NCBI GenBank assembly: GCA_958299035.1
Contig: CATQJL010000001.1
Location: 27,569,521-27,633,520, forward strand
Direction: 5' to 3'
Length of the DNA stretch: 64,000 nucleotides
Origin: Cylicocyclus nassatus
Lineage: Eukaryota; Nematoda; Chromadorea; Rhabditida; Strongylidae
Shown here piece by piece: positions 35,151 through 48,480 of the stretch. Below the pieces are notes generated by a model, which saw nothing but the letters and a program-made list of their open reading frames with translations, did not search any database and was not told where the DNA came from. Position numbers and translations under genes: made by a program. Position 1 is the first letter of the stretch. Each line of letters opens with the position of its first letter.

Positions 35151-35639
35151 TCCGACAACCTGATCTTTCACTTATTTACTATAGGCCTAGCAATGCTATT
35201 AGAGATAATCGAATTTCACACATTTTCAACGCAGTTTTTCTTGGGAAGAAAGACGACTCTAAAAGCAAGGGGTGATATTCTGGGATTCTGTCAGGAACTA
35301 CAGAAAACAGAGAGATGTACGGAACTTTGGGAAATGTCCTGTCATCCTTATGCACATTTCTTCACAAGACACGCGAATTTTGCGGAAAAATCCGCAGTAG
35401 TTCTCAATTTTTTAAACGTGCACCGTGCTTTCTCTTGAACCTCATATTTTAAAGAGTTCGCTCATTTATGAGGTTGGTAAGAGTAAAATGAAAAAGTTTC
35501 GAAAACTCAGTATTTTGAAGAACAGCGTTTGGTGCAATAACGTGTTACGCGATTTTTGCCAGAATACAAGACTTTTTAAAATTGATCTGACAAATTTCTA
35601 AAAGAGAAGCTGAAAAGAAAAATATAAACAATTTTTTAA

Positions 35640-35943
35640 AGGCACCGTCCACCCAAAATGGAGTTGGTGGGATTATGATGGCATACTAGTGTAGGCTCTC
35701 ACACTAAGCAAACTCCCAAGCTTTGCCGCAAAAGATTGCTTCTGGAGCGAGAAATAAGCAAAGTAGGCGGGGCGACCATGGTCTGCACTGCATGCTTTAT
35801 CTCGCCTGCGTTTGTTGCAGAAGGTTCCCAAAACAGGGATTTTTGGGGATTTCGCGGATTTTCTCCATATTCGGAATCAGGGCTTTAAGAAGGCCTGAAG
35901 GCGACAAAAACATTGAATTCGAGATTTTGGGTGGACGGTGCCT
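35640..35943. mobile_element. 304-bp MITE with TTAA flanks
   Basis: Ends AGGCACCGTCCACCCAAAAT and its exact complement, both bordered by TTAA (35636-35639 and 35944-35947). TTAA duplications are typical of piggyBac-type elements; because of adjacent A/T bases a TA or TTTAAA duplication is equally compatible. No coding capacity. Confidence 0.8.
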
Positions 35944-35948
35944 TTAAA

Positions 35949-36671
35949 TGTTCTGAGTCACGCAGGTTTTTAGATGCTCTTTATTTATTCAATCACGGAC
36001 TAACCCTTTGGCACCTTCGTCTTCCTAAGCCTGAGAGTGGCTCAAAACGTCATACGTGACTTCAATCCACCAAACCCCCTCCTCCAGTTCGACTAGTTTT
36101 CAATCTTTGCTCAACTTTGCTACTATAAAAATGTCAGGACAGAAGATGAGCGTACCGAGAGACCCCTATAATTTTCCACGCTGGGAATCATGGTCCTGGC
36201 GGAAGAGTAAGCTATTTTTAAATGATTATCAAATCTATGAACCGGGGGGGGGGGTATTGACAAGCACTCATTCTTATTGTTCATTTCTGGTTCCTTTGCG
36301 GAGATCAAGCCTCTAATGCTTTCCTAGCCGAACTCTTTCCTTCCGTTCACGGTATAAACTTGCGGTCTATAGATCACGTTCGACTGTCATTAATGATATA
36401 GTCTATTCTGCGGCCACGACCATCATTTCCGGTACGGAATACCATATATAGCGGTGGTCTCTTGATACAATCATCTCCTGTTGACATTTTTGAAGAAGAA
36501 AAGATGAGCGAAAGTTAAGAATTAGCTGAACTAGGCGAGGTGGCTTGGAGTCAGGATGACTAGTCCACTTTTGAACTACTTTCAGGTTTTTGAGGAAGAC
36601 GAAGGCGTTGAAACTTTAGGCTGTGATCGAATAAATAAAAAGCAAATAAAAACCTGCGTGGCTCAGAACAC
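35949..36671. mobile_element. Foldback/MITE element with arms of about 150 bp
   Basis: Left end TGTTCTGAGTCACGCAGG pairs with CCTGCGTGGCTCAGAACA on the right; complementarity continues inward through the CTTCGTCTTCCT word. It abuts the preceding MITE almost directly, sharing only a few bases between them. Confidence 0.78.
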
Positions 36672-36734
36672 TTGAAAAAACGAGGTCCAGCTACAAAGCA
36701 AAGCATGGAAACTACACAAAAAATCGTTTTAATT

Positions 36735-37440
36735 GGCAGACTTGCCTTATCTGCTGGCTAAAAAAGCTCTTCCAAAAGTCTCAAAACTTCAAAAAAGCGA
36801 AAGTTGGACGGGTAGAAAACGAAAAGTTGTAATTTCTAGCGATCTTGTCAGTACTATCTCAACGAATCACATCGCGAAAACAGCCTGGAAAGAGGAAGAA
36901 TTTCTGCAGCGCATTTATTCAGTTTAAAGTAGTGTTTATCTTTACTGTGCGGGACTAGCGGTTAATTTCAAAAACTGACAAAACTTTAGCACCGACTCGA
37001 TAAGTCAAATTTTTCCGCTGTGCTTGCACTCACAGTTGCCTTCTGCGGATACATGTGGCTTTGTTCACTCCTGCTCTGAACTCAGAACCATGCAAGATTG
37101 TTGTTGCAATGAGGAGACTTACGAAGGAATGAGAAAGGGATTAAGACAAATTGAAATTTAGGAAACAGTAAAGGGGGTGTATCCCATTACTTGTGACTGT
37201 CAATTACGCAAGCGCTGCGCGCGACAGACTGGCAGTAATCAGTTGCGAGGAGAGCTCGGGTAGCCGACTCGCAAAGCATACTACTCCATCTTTTGTGGAT
37301 GTTTTCACGCTACCATATCAAATTTTACTGTTTGATGGGATTTTGGCTCCATCGTGTAAAAATGAAATAGATGGTGAATGGAAGCATGAAAATTACCATT
37401 TATCTGATGACAGAATATGTACTTTTTGTTCACAGTAAAC
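36735..37440 (+). CDS. Candidate plus-strand exons, function unknown
   Basis: After a TTGGCAG acceptor (about 36738), a basic stretch (KVSKLQKSESWTGRKRKVV) is open to a possible GTCAGT donor. A second open stretch at about 37230-37430 encodes TPSFVDVFTLPYQILLFDG. Neither shows a domain. They lie between the receptor exons and the better-supported exons at 38421-39837 on the same strand and might belong to either. Confidence 0.22.
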
Positions 37441-38420
37441 GTGATCCCTAAGCATTTTCTCAGACATTTTCTCTGGCCCGGCTGCCTCTCGCCGGGTTAC
37501 TGTAACGCCGCTTCGCGGCAACTTCAATTGACACCCTCAAATAATGCCCCCCCCCCAGTAAAGGAACACATTATTTGTCGAAATAAAATGTCTCAGTAAA
37601 GGAAAGTAAAATTTGGAAAATTGTAATGATTGTGGACAGCATCAGGTTGTGAAATTTTGAAAATGATGTTTATGTAGTGTACGATTTTTTTTGTAAAAAC
37701 CTCTCGAGTACACTAAAGAAAAACGGTGAAAGTTTATTCTTTTAAAAAAGTAGAAAATGTTTTTTCTCTTCTTCTAGAGCAACCAATTTATGCTGCCACT
37801 TTTATGTCCCTCTCAACATTTTCTTACGCAACGATTTACAGCTCATAAGTTTAAGCAGTAAATTATTGTTCTAATAATGATTCTTATCGCAAAAAAGGCC
37901 TTGTATGAACAAACGTAGACTTACGTTTGGTTACCACATATCGACACTCTTATATAGTATAGTGGGCGGAAAAATGAAGAAGGACAAGCTACGCGGTTAT
38001 TGACAATCCCATTAATTCATGGGAGAGCTAGATGATTTAAGCACCATGTAATTACCACATTTTACGGTACACCGGGTAAGCTTTATTCGCTGTGTTTGTG
38101 GGAGTCCAAAATTTCAAAGCATTATATAAATAAGATGTGTCATTTAAGAAAAGTTTATGAAACAAACGTACTCGAAAGCATTTTTACAACACTACCCTCG
38201 TAGTGTTCTTTCCCTGTAGTTTTACTCCCAACCAATTCTCAGTAAAACGATTTATTTTTTGCAAAAAAGAAGTTTTCTAACAGAATCATAATGATACCGT
38301 AGTGCTGTTCAAAAACTATGAAGAAATTCTTCGAGTGACTGTGCCGCTATTTCATTATGTTAATTTTGCAGACTAGCGCTTATCTTTTCCACGCTCAATA
38401 GCGCCTTCAACTTTTTGCAG

Positions 38421-39837
38421 TCCTCATTAACTACTCCCACCGTAAGTCTCCGTTTTCCATTGTTTTTCGATAACTACAATGTTACAGTCTTTTGCAGACG
38501 TATAGTAAATTATTGCAATACGCAATGCGTTTCTTGCCTCGCAAAATCGCACCCGTTTGCGATGTGGTTACACTTTGGAAAAAATCAGAGATACTGCAGC
38601 GAAGATGTGAGATTGGCTTGAATCGTTTGGAAGGACAGGTTCAAAGACGCGGATCTCCCTGGTTGGCCTCTTCACAGGTCTGCTTGAATACTCTCTAATT
38701 TTCACTGGTTGCTAATTATGGGCAAACTGGAGAATATTAGGTTCTAGAGTAAGCATAGGGGTTGTTTCTAATCTTGCTGCTTGCGATTGAACTGCTGCTG
38801 TAATATCCAGGGCCTGGCACAGCTGGAACCGGATCTAGCTGGATATCGTTTATGGTAGAAGGGCAAAGGGGATATTGAGTTTGCGCAGTCCGGGGAGGAG
38901 ATGGGCCGCATATATGACGGTGGCATGCCGCTGACATGCAAGCTTCGTGCTCGCTGCTTAAACTAACAAAAGCAGTGTTTTCAAACAAACGCGATATTAC
39001 GCCACCAAATTTGTTGTGCGCATGCGCGTGAGGGGACTCGAACTATGGACCAAAAGTTCATAAAAACTTACGCGAATGAAAACCGTCCTCAACTTCTTCT
39101 CCAAATTATTCGAAATCTTCTAGCTGGATGTCAGCTGAGCTAAAAAAACCGACCCTTTGTTTGCATAGGTTTTCATATTTTTCTACATACAGTAAACCTC
39201 TTTGCTGGAAAAGTTTTTGAACAAGAACGATTTCGATTCTAGAAAAGTTCGTCTAGTCTTTTATTTTCTAAGTAGCTTAGATTAAAAAATCGAAGCCCCC
39301 CCCCCCGCCCCCCAAAAAACAGGTTGACATCCCGTAGATAGAATTTTTAAGAAAAAGGCCTCGATAGGAAAATGGTTGTTAGAACAGGTAGAGAGTTTAC
39401 GTTCCGCTAATGGGTAATGTCATTGTGCCTGCTCAAGCCGCTCGTCCGTGCTCTGCACGCAGATGAGTATGATGCATCACAGCATACATCAAACAAAAAT
39501 GTGCGCTAAGTAAATTTCTGGTAATCTAAACATTCTTGATGCTTGGAGAATTCTTGAAGTAACGCAGTAAAAACTTCTGTTAAGAATGAGATCTTGCCTG
39601 TTCAGAAGTGAAATCAATTTTCGGATTCTCAATTTTTGTACTTAAGGATTACATGCCGTTCATTATTAGAAGCCAGTTGAGAAACAAGTGGATGAAGGAG
39701 TACGCAGAAATCAAAGTGAAGAAAAGCTGTCGAAGACTAGAAGCATTGTGTGTAAGTTCATTGAGAACCGCTTTTTGATCGTATCAGCAATGGTGATAAT
39801 TTTTGAGGAAGTTCACTCAAACCACTTAGTCAGAAAG
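38421..39837 (+). CDS. Unknown plus-strand gene, four phased exons including a 21-base microexon
   Basis: Exon 38421-38441 is only 21 bases, bounded by TTTTTGCAG and GTAAGT. Exon 38498-38677 (TTTTGCAG; GTCTGC) follows in phase 0 and encodes AMRFLPRKIAPVCDVVTLWK. Exons 39677-39751 and 39788-39837 join each other in phase (a split serine codon), encoding a charged stretch VDEGVRRNQSEEKLSKTRS then MVIIFEEVHSNHLVRK. The junction between the second and third exons is not in phase, so an exon may be missing. Possible last exon from 39877 to a stop near 39944 would overlap a minus-strand exon. No signal peptide, membrane segment or known family. It could be the cytoplasmic tail of the upstream receptor, but that is speculation. 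Confidence 0.4.
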
Positions 39838-39879
39838 GTCACAATTTGCGAAGAAGGAGTTGGCAAGCAACTAAGGTTG

Positions 39880-41665
39880 GCTACAATTCTGTAACATCCG
39901 TTCACCATTTATCAGCACAAACTCACAGTCCCTCACGGCATTAAAGATCTGTCCTGCACTAATGGCATTTCCATTGATATAGTAAAACCGTTTGCAACAG
40001 TCTTTTCTACAGAACTCAAAGTAACATGACTTGATCTCTTTTCTAGCTGGAGTGCTTGTTACGTTATCGCTCAATGTGAGATCTTTCTTCAAACTTTGAT
40101 CAATTGGTTTTGCAACGGTTTTTCTTTCAGAATATATCGCTCATTTTGTTTTTATTTTGCATAACTATGAGAATTTAGCTTTTTGTTTGTGCAATGGATG
40201 GCGAAAACTTACGAAAAAGATCCACAGCCGGATCCAAGGCGAACCAATCCGGTAGAGTCCGAGGTAACATTTCGATCGATAGCATAAAACCAAAGCTTTT
40301 TCGAAATGAGATTTTTAGCATATGAAGCTATATCAGTAAAGTCATTTACCAGGCTGGTTTCTGTAGCCTCTTAGGCAAACGGGTTGCATACCGCTTAGAA
40401 GAAGTCCCCATACAAATTTCTAATTACAAGTTTACAGTTCGTTTTCATTCGTACTATTTTCTGTTGATTTTTAGTTTGAAAAATCTCAAAATCCCCTCTT
40501 TTCCAGTCAACAAGCTAAGATGCATGTTATAGAGACGAAAGCATCGAAAATTTGATAATCATAATGAAAGGCGGACTCACGACAACTCTGAATACGTTAG
40601 GGCTTTTTGTGGGTTTTCTACCTTTAAACAATCCATGTTGATGGAAACAGCCAATGCAACGCTTCTACCTTCTCGAACGGTTTTCCCGCTTCGAAACTGG
40701 TCATTTAAGCAAGGCTTGAAAGATGGCTTATTTGGGGGTTCACCCACTCTATGGCAAAATGCTGGAGTCTCATAAGAATGCATCGAGCATATTTCTAACT
40801 GATTTAGCTTCAACGACTGCTCGCGCACTATTTCGATGTTCGTAATAATCTGAAGGTTTTGAGATTGCCCAATAGCCGTTATTACGTTGAAGAAGACCCT
40901 TACATTGTAAGTGAATCATAAGTTTTCCTTCATGAACTCATTGAAATTTCGTGTAAACCACTTTCAGATGGCTCTGGAAAATTACTTGAAAATTTTTCAA
41001 AGCGAATCATTCCAATTTTGCCACCTCCCAGTGCCAAACGAGAACGGAAATCTGAAAAGTCTAAAATTTCTGCAAACACCTTCCAGCAAAATCGAAGCAG
41101 AGGTATCACCCCTCTCAAGCATTAAAATCAAATTCAATCTATATCTTATAGTTCATGGTCTCAGAAGAAGACTCAAAGGAAGTTGTAAGGGATGAACAGC
41201 ACGGAAGAAGGTAAATTGAGACATGTTTGTGTTTATTCTTTGAGTAAGGTAGAGTTAAGCTTACAATTCACAGATGTACTCATCTTCTTGAAAGTTCTTT
41301 AAACCGGAGAATTTTTCACCAAAAAATGCTTGGTCATTTTACGCCTACAAAAACATTTCAGATGTAGGATGATTCACTCAATTCCGTTGCTTAATTCAAT
41401 AAACGTAAAATCACCATAAAAAGATTAGATAACCTTTTCTCTGGGCAATGCCTTACCGTAACCGAGATGTGCGTTGAACCCCCACTGACACCATTGCTAG
41501 TGTCGTTGTACTGGCTTTTCAATTTGTTGTTCTCTTCCTGACCTTTTGATTCCAAGAAGCAGACCTTAATCATTGTCTGTGCCCTATAGTGGCGATTACA
41601 CAAGCTTAGCACAAGCATATTACCAGTTGAGATTGTGTTTACAATCTCAACAAGTTCACGATACC
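39880..41665 (-). CDS. Unknown cysteine-rich protein, four phased exons
   Basis: On the minus strand, exon 41457-~41660 (GTAAGG donor) encodes MIKVCFLESKGQEENNK and a Ser/Gly/Asn-rich stretch. Exon 40581-40798 (AAATCAG acceptor, GTGAGT donor) holds HSYETPAFCHRVGEPPNK and several cysteines. Exon 40213-40295 (AAAAAG; GTAAGT) encodes SIEMLPRTLPDWFALDPAV. The fourth, from 40046 (CTCCAG acceptor) to about 39890, encodes CRKDCCKRFYYINGNAISAG. Phases match at all three junctions (0, 2, 1), which is good evidence for a real gene. The last exon's pattern, C..C...I.G..I followed by C.FV.ING, is slightly like the start of receptor L domains common in nematode IRLD proteins, but I do not claim the family. 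Start, signal peptide and 3' end are not resolved. Confidence 0.5.
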
Positions 41666-42148
41666 ACAAAGATCAGCTGCTTTGTTCTCTTTTTCTAGCT
41701 TTTTTTTCAAAATTCATCTACTCTCTGGCTAGAAGACATAGAAGGACGAACTTTTGAATAAGCGAAGAGCTATAATTCATGGAATCTACGGAATAAGTGT
41801 ATTCGAAACAATTGTTAAATTTTCTCTAGTTGAGTCTCAAAAACAAGGAGAAATTTGAAGCTATTGTGGTTGTTTCGTTTTAGAAATAACCAGCTGCAAA
41901 GGTTTGATACCCGCTGGATGCTGACGGCAAAGCAGAAAAGGATCGTGGAACTGCAGGTTGTGTCTTGTGCTAGAATTCCGCATTTAACCGGATTTGTCTA
42001 GGAGATTGGCAGAACGGTTTGGGAGAAGGCGAAGCGAAGCGATAACTCTGTGGAACAATCAAAAGCGCTTTTGTTTGGCTAGGGACTGGAGTCCTCGCTA
42101 AGCAACGCATGAAAAAGAAAGAATTGTTATACAAATTGATTGTTATAT

Positions 42149-42218
42149 GTCACAGAAAGATATAGCAGACGTCACCTGTCTAGTCACCCGCTGTGACGTC
42201 TACTATATCTTGTGTCAC
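42149..42218. repeat. Hairpin at the left edge of an inverted-repeat element
   Basis: GTCACAGAAAGATATAGCAG and the complement-matching CTACTATATCTTGTGTCAC form arms of about 26 bases around an 18-base loop. Confidence 0.82.
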
Positions 42219-43025
42219 GTGTGTCATTGCACAAAAGTTTGAAATCCCGGATGAGGCCAGGCTCGCCTATGCCGTGGCTGTACACAAGGGCAGACGCTTG
42301 CTTTTGAATGACGCCAGAGTCTATTTTTTACGCTCTGATTGAGTTTCTTCGTTTCTAGCTTTTCTCTGGAGATCCTTCTTGTTGAATTGTTGCTTTCAGG
42401 ATCATGTGTGCCGTTCTGCATTAGAACCTCAGAGTTTTTGGCTTTGCTTTGAGGAAGTGAGAAAGATACACAGTCGAAGCGGACTAAGTTGTAGGTGCGC
42501 CTATCTTTGCGTTGTAAAAGCCTGTGCTCACAATTGCGTAAGGTAGTCAGCTTACTTTGAACTTCCTATTGATTTATAATCACATCTTGCAAAAAAATGC
42601 AGCATAATCACTAAGTCAACTATGATGAAAATTAAAACTTTACGTAAGACTTACCCGAGGACTATTCTATTATTGAGCACAGGGTTTTCATATTGCAGAG
42701 CTTGCATCTCATTTCCCTTCGAGAGTGCATCTTCCTCACTTTTCTGAGAGCAAAACTGAAAAGTTTCGCGAGTTTTAATGCAAAACAGCACAGATAACCC
42801 TTACAGAACAAATCAATGAGAAAGAGCGGCAGCGAAAGGCTAGAAACATGAAAAAAATCGATCGAATCGTAAAAAAAAGACTTTGACGTTATTTTAAATT
42901 AGGCATCTGCCCTTGCGTGCAACCACGGTTTAGGCGAGCCCGCTTGCCTCATCCGAGATTACAAGCTTTTTGTGCAATGACACAGGGCATAGCGTGTTGA
43001 CTAGACAGATGACGTCTACATCCAG
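42165..43025. mobile_element. Inverted-repeat (foldback-type) element, about 0.86 kb
   Basis: The left arm (about 42165-42370) and right arm (about 42835-43025) are complementary, with landmarks GTGTCATTGCACAAAA, CCGGATGAGGC and AAGGGCAGA. No transposase is visible in the spacer of about 460 bases. Confidence 0.75.
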
Positions 43026-46000
43026 TACCGTTTACAGTAAATGCATTAAGTATTTAAGCCCGAATTGCAACATTATGGTGATCGTATGTGAAAAGAGCTT
43101 GAGGTGCGTGTAGCTAAACGAGAAAAATCTCAAAACTATGAGGTTGATGCAGAAGTATTGACCTACCTTATCCCGACGAACAGAAAAGAGCAAAAATGGG
43201 AAGCCGCAGCAAAAAAAGTGTGAATGTTAATTGAAAGCAGGCTCTGCAAAGCGGCACTCAAACAGTCGCAAAAGGTTTGATGCCGTGATTTTTAGAAGAA
43301 ACTAGAAACTCTAAACACATAAAAATTGGGTTTTTGACCAAAGATTATGTTCAAAAAAACCTTACAACTTTCCAGCTTGCTTGAGAAAGTGGCCTATCGC
43401 ATCAGCCACTCATTCACACTTGATGTATTTTTCCATGATTGAAAGTTGAGAAATTATAAACTGTCATACTTTAGCGAGGCTCTGGACTCCTTTTATTTGA
43501 GCAATTCTCTACTACACAACTTTGAAAGGTTAATTTTCGACTTTGGAGCTCTCGCCCTTAAGTAAGTTTAAAATCAAAAACTGAAAAAACGGCATTTTCG
43601 TATAATGGCCAACTTTTATTTTTGAACTTTAGACCGCTAAAATATATTTCAAATGTATGGCATTAGGCAACTATCCAATGCGCATACCATAGACGCGACG
43701 AAGTTGGAGGCTGCAGGAGCTGAACAGAGTTCTGCTTCTGGTTTAAAATTTTTGTGTTTTTTCCAGATTTAAGGTCAAATTATGTGCGATTGTGGAAATG
43801 CCATCTTGTAGAGCTTTCTTTGCTTTAACGTATAATAGGCTTTTTCACATTTTTTGAAATTTCTCTGCCTGCGGTGTAAAAGAGAAGCTCATCACGTATC
43901 ACCTACAATGAAATATCAAATTATCAAGTTTTTACAAACTTTCAAATATAGTAAAAATTTAGAGTCATGTGACTTGAACGGCTCCTGAGGATTGAAATAG
44001 ACACTGTAAACGGTACAGCAAAGTCAAAAAGCTGTGCAATCCCTTTGGTCTTGTTGGAAATATTTTTTATAAGCATGGTGTTTAAAGTGGTGAGATGATT
44101 TTGATGCCGTTTCATTTTTTTCGTCATGTGAATTACTGTAGATTAGATAATAATAGTACTGTCTACTGTAGGTCACTTTTAAGTATAGTAGATAATTATA
44201 TTAATGATGTTAGGTTATTTCTAGGTATAGGCAATTGCTCTGAAGAACTGTGTTCAATTTGACTGAAATTTGTATATTTTTTATGTGGGCAAGAGTGGTT
44301 AACGGGGCTCGGCACGAGGTGGCTTTTTGAAGATGCAAAAAACGAAGTCTGACTTTCGCTTAATTTTACAAAATCCCTTTTGGCCCTTTAAAATTATCCG
44401 AATCGACTAAAAAAATTTGAGCTAACTTGTGCTTTTCGGGCCCAAAAAAACGATATCCCCTTTGCTTTTTGTTCCAAAACGATATCCAGCTTGCTTATAA
44501 GCCACTTGTGCCGATCCTTGGTGATTGATCGCCTTGCATAATCTTAGCATATTAGACGGACTTATGTACTTTTGTTGTTGTCTGTAACGTGACAACCAGC
44601 TTCAAAGCCAAAATTACCCAGCTGAGTAATTGCTTTGTCCAATATTGCTGTAGTGGCGATTGTACGTATAAAAGCTTTGTAGAGATGGGTGTTACAATGC
44701 GCACGAGACAGAATTACTTTGTATTTTTTAAAACCTGGATCTAAGCTAGCAATCAAGAGGGTAGAGGTACGAACGTCAATTAGTCGCCGCTTCTGCGGGC
44801 TGCTGGTCCTTTCGTCTGTGTTGTAGATCGTGTTGGGACCAGTAGTCCGCGGAGGCGGTGCCAAATTAAGGTGTTCGTTCCTCCACCCCAATCAAGACAC
44901 ACCGTACTTTACTTCTGCCGCCAAACATTCACGTTAAATACAGAGGCAGTAAACAGGATATACAAAGATTCTCCGGAAATGTAAAAGAAGTTTTCTGCAA
45001 AACTTCGATGCTCACCTTCTCAAATAAAAGAGCATGATGCTGAAAATTATGCTACAACAATGAGTAGAAGTGAATCAAGGAATAGGAGAGTTAAAGTAAG
45101 TTAGGAAAACATGGCAATAAAACATGCACTTAACATCAAAAAAAAGATAATTTTATTCGAATTATAACAAAAGCGAAGTCAAAGAAATGAAGTTTAAGGC
45201 TGCGTACATTTTTCAAACGTCAGGGAAGGATGCTCGGAAATTTCAAATTTCATGTGATCAGAAAAATCTTTGTAATTGTTTTCCTTCAGAGATGAGCCGA
45301 GTTTGGCTCAGAACTTTACTGAACAAAGTAACTGTTGTTTTGGCAAATTCGCCTGAGATTTTGTAAAGTTAAAAACACATCAGTAACCTGCCGACCAAGC
45401 ACTTTGTCAAACACAGAAAAGGCGTAATGCTCTAGACAACAAGCACGATCAAGCTAGTACTCACCTTCATAGATATTGAAATTTCTTGGTTGCAGACCAC
45501 TGAAGCAAAACAACCAAAAGAATAGCAACGATGCCAATATTTAGCAATTGCCGAACTTGGATTCACAGAAAGTAAAAAACATATTTGTTTTTTCGGTGCC
45601 ACTTCAATCAGGACTTTATCAAGCAGTATGCCAAACGCCTATACGCACCAAGTGTTATTCTTTCATTGTCATTACATAGCTTTTTCACTATCAAGCTCCA
45701 TCTTTGTCCTTGATCTGGCTCTCGTTAGGCTAATTAAAAAGCGCTTTGAAAGCGTGAAATAAAAGCGAGCCTACGAAAACTTTTCTCTGTTGACGAACGT
45801 GGACTGAATGCGGGCCCCTCAAGTTCAGAAACACAGAATTGTTGTAGAAACTCATCATAATCGTACGCATGCGCATTAGTGCTGAATGGAAAAATTGTGA
45901 AAAAAATGTGAATGAGTAGCTACTTCCATGAAACAAAGATAGTCTATAAAACAATTTTTTTGTTTGGCCTTATCGTCTGCTCTTCGATGGCGTGGACAGA

Positions 46001-47880
46001 ACTCTGTTTTCGCACAACACTAAAATTCACTTATCTTTAAACAGAACAGAAAAATCAAAGTGAAAACAAGAGGAACTTCAGGAAACCTTACAAAACTTCG
46101 AAACCAATCTTGACCGGACACTGAAATTCGACCTGTCGAAAAAGCACAAAAATATATCACAATACGCAAAACCCAGCAAATTCGTCTTGTTCACAGCGGT
46201 GAGAGTCAACGAATTTTCAAAGTGTCCAGTCTTTGTAAGAGACCGTGCAACTTCACGTCAACTTTATTCACTACTACAGATTAGAAAAAAAGAACTCAAA
46301 CCTTGCATAAGCCTCAGTATTTTGTCATCGAGAGAGAACCTATTATAATTATCTGAGAGTTTTATGCAGAATTGTACGCTGATAATGATGGACAAAAAAA
46401 ACACTGTTGTTCATGAGTCCCTTTCTGAACCATGGGTTTGCTGTAACGAAAGCAGTACGACACATCAGTAAAACATTACGATTTGCACATGCTTCTCCGA
46501 AGGCTCATATGACAGTAAAATGTGAAAATTCTCGGAGAAATCGGCGAATTCCTCAACTTTGCCGTGCTCGCCGGAATTTTTCACATTCTAAAGTCATAAC
46601 TGTACGCTGTAGCACTTGAGAGATCTATCATTTCATGCAATAAGATCACTTTTTCAACTTTTTTCCCATTTGAGAATGAGCGATGAATAAAAGAGCCGAG
46701 CCTAGTGTGATGATTAGTGTGCTGAACCTGCCTCTTATTTGCGATGAATTCAATATTCAATTTCAGCTGCAAGTCTAGGCAAGTCTAGTTTTAGTCTGAG
46801 AACGGCAGCCTTTACTGCTCTAAGACTCTTTTGGTGAATGAGCAATACTGCGACGTGGAGAACACAGCTTTTAGCCAGATCACTTTGTCTTGCAGCAAAA
46901 ATATTTCTGAACGCTCTCTGCTCAAACATCATTTCTTAAAAAAAGCTGTGCAAAAGTAAAACTTTCAGTAAACAGAGAAGAGAAGAAGTTTGTAGCCTTG
47001 AGACCAAAGTCATGTCCAAGCATATCTGGACACATGGGGCATATACCAGCAAGTGGTGGTTGTGAATTTGGTTCAAGCTTATCAGCAGACTGTCATAAAA
47101 CCTCGAAATTGAATACTTACAAGAAAACCATCAGTCCCAAATATTTGGGATGAAACTGATAGCGGCAGGAGCATTGCTTGCCCTTATCTGGAAAACCTAT
47201 AGCTTATCACAGATTCTGCACTTTTCCAACTCCATTCTCGAAATCCTTTTGCGTATCGTCAAGTCGAGCAATTCTCGCTTTTCCGAATAAGCTTACTTAC
47301 AAGCTCACAGTGCTACTGCTGGCTGAGCTACAAGCTTGTAAGCATAGGTGCGATAGGTGGAACAATTTCTCTGCCCTTTTCACTTTTGGGCCGGCATGTA
47401 GATGACCCCCTTCACCTAAGGTTGAAACTAGGGACAACGCTTAATGGTAGAACAAAACACCTATCATAAAGGTGCACGTTTTGTTGAGGATCGTCAGTTG
47501 GTGTGTCCTCTCGGTCAGTGCATGAAATGTCTGCATCCTTCTAGCGTTCGCTGAGAACTAATTTTGAGACTTCCTGACTCGAGTGGTCTAGTTTAGATAA
47601 CGAAAGTAACCTAAAAATTTAGAAGATCTCTGAGATTCTTTGGTTAAGCGGCATTCTTAAATGGTGTATACTGTCGCAAGGAAGAATTACGCAAGAGAAA
47701 GAAGTCTGGTCCGCCCAACGATGGGTTCACTGAAAAGAATTGAAATTATCTTCTTTTATTGGAGAGCATGATAGAAATTGAGGGAACATCTAGATTCCTC
47801 AATTTTAGAACTTTTCATTCGCATGCGAAGCCTCGAATAACGTTATTTTTCAAAAGTGAAGCATAAAATAATTCATAAAA
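43026..47880. other. Long stretch with no recognised gene
   Basis: The sequence is AT-rich with TA-rich patches (about 44140-44220). A 109-codon minus-strand frame at 44562-44891 contains ASLDPGFKKYKVIL but no identifiable domain, and no splice-supported partner was found. Other frames are short. A few small hairpins occur, such as CCCAAATATTTGGG near 47140. Confidence 0.35.
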
Positions 47881-48364
47881 TCTGTTAATATTGAAGCTAG
47901 ATGGAACTCGTATTGCGAACGGCGCGCCCTAGTTGAGACTGCGAGAGGCGCGCAATTTATCAGTGAGCGGCGTACCATGATATCTTCCGCATTCTCACAC
48001 GCTGTAAGCACAAGCGATACCTGCGTGAAGTACGACGCAGTGTTTTGGGTGCTTTATCGCTAATTCATTGAGGTTATCGCTGTTTCGCAGTGGAGTTGTC
48101 TCATTAACACAAATGGGATTCTTCTAGTTCTTCCACCGAAAGTCAGTCTTCATAAGCACTGCGAGTAGGTGTCAAGTTTGAATTCGAATTTGGAAATTTT
48201 AATTCTTGAATTTTCGAAATTTGAATTTTAAAATTCAAGGTTTGGAAACTTCAAGTTCATATTTGAAATTGAAGCCATTGTTTGCCTGAATTGAAGGTTG
48301 TCATCAGGTCTACTACAGATTCACCGTGACTCGCAGTGCTTCAAATGCGAATGGCAATTTTCTT

Positions 48365-48480
48365 ACCGTGCGAGCGGCGTGCCATTATCGTGTGGCGCGC
48401 GTCCCATCTACTCACGGCGCGCGTACCATTTACTCGCGACGCGCGTCCCATCTACTTGCGGCGCGCGCGCCATTTGACGG
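48365..48480. repeat. GC-rich 22-bp minisatellite
   Basis: Five units of about 22 bases, consensus CGGCGCGCGTMCCATYTACT, are followed by a very GC-rich tail to about 48545. Related GGCGCGC words occur at 47920-47980. This CpG-dense patch contrasts with AT-rich flanks. Confidence 0.8.

Noticed and set aside
44562..44891. hAT transposase fragment, suggested by ASLDPGFKKYK
   Set aside because: Only a short word resembles the hAT 'LDPRFK' motif; no dimerisation domain or terminal repeats were found.
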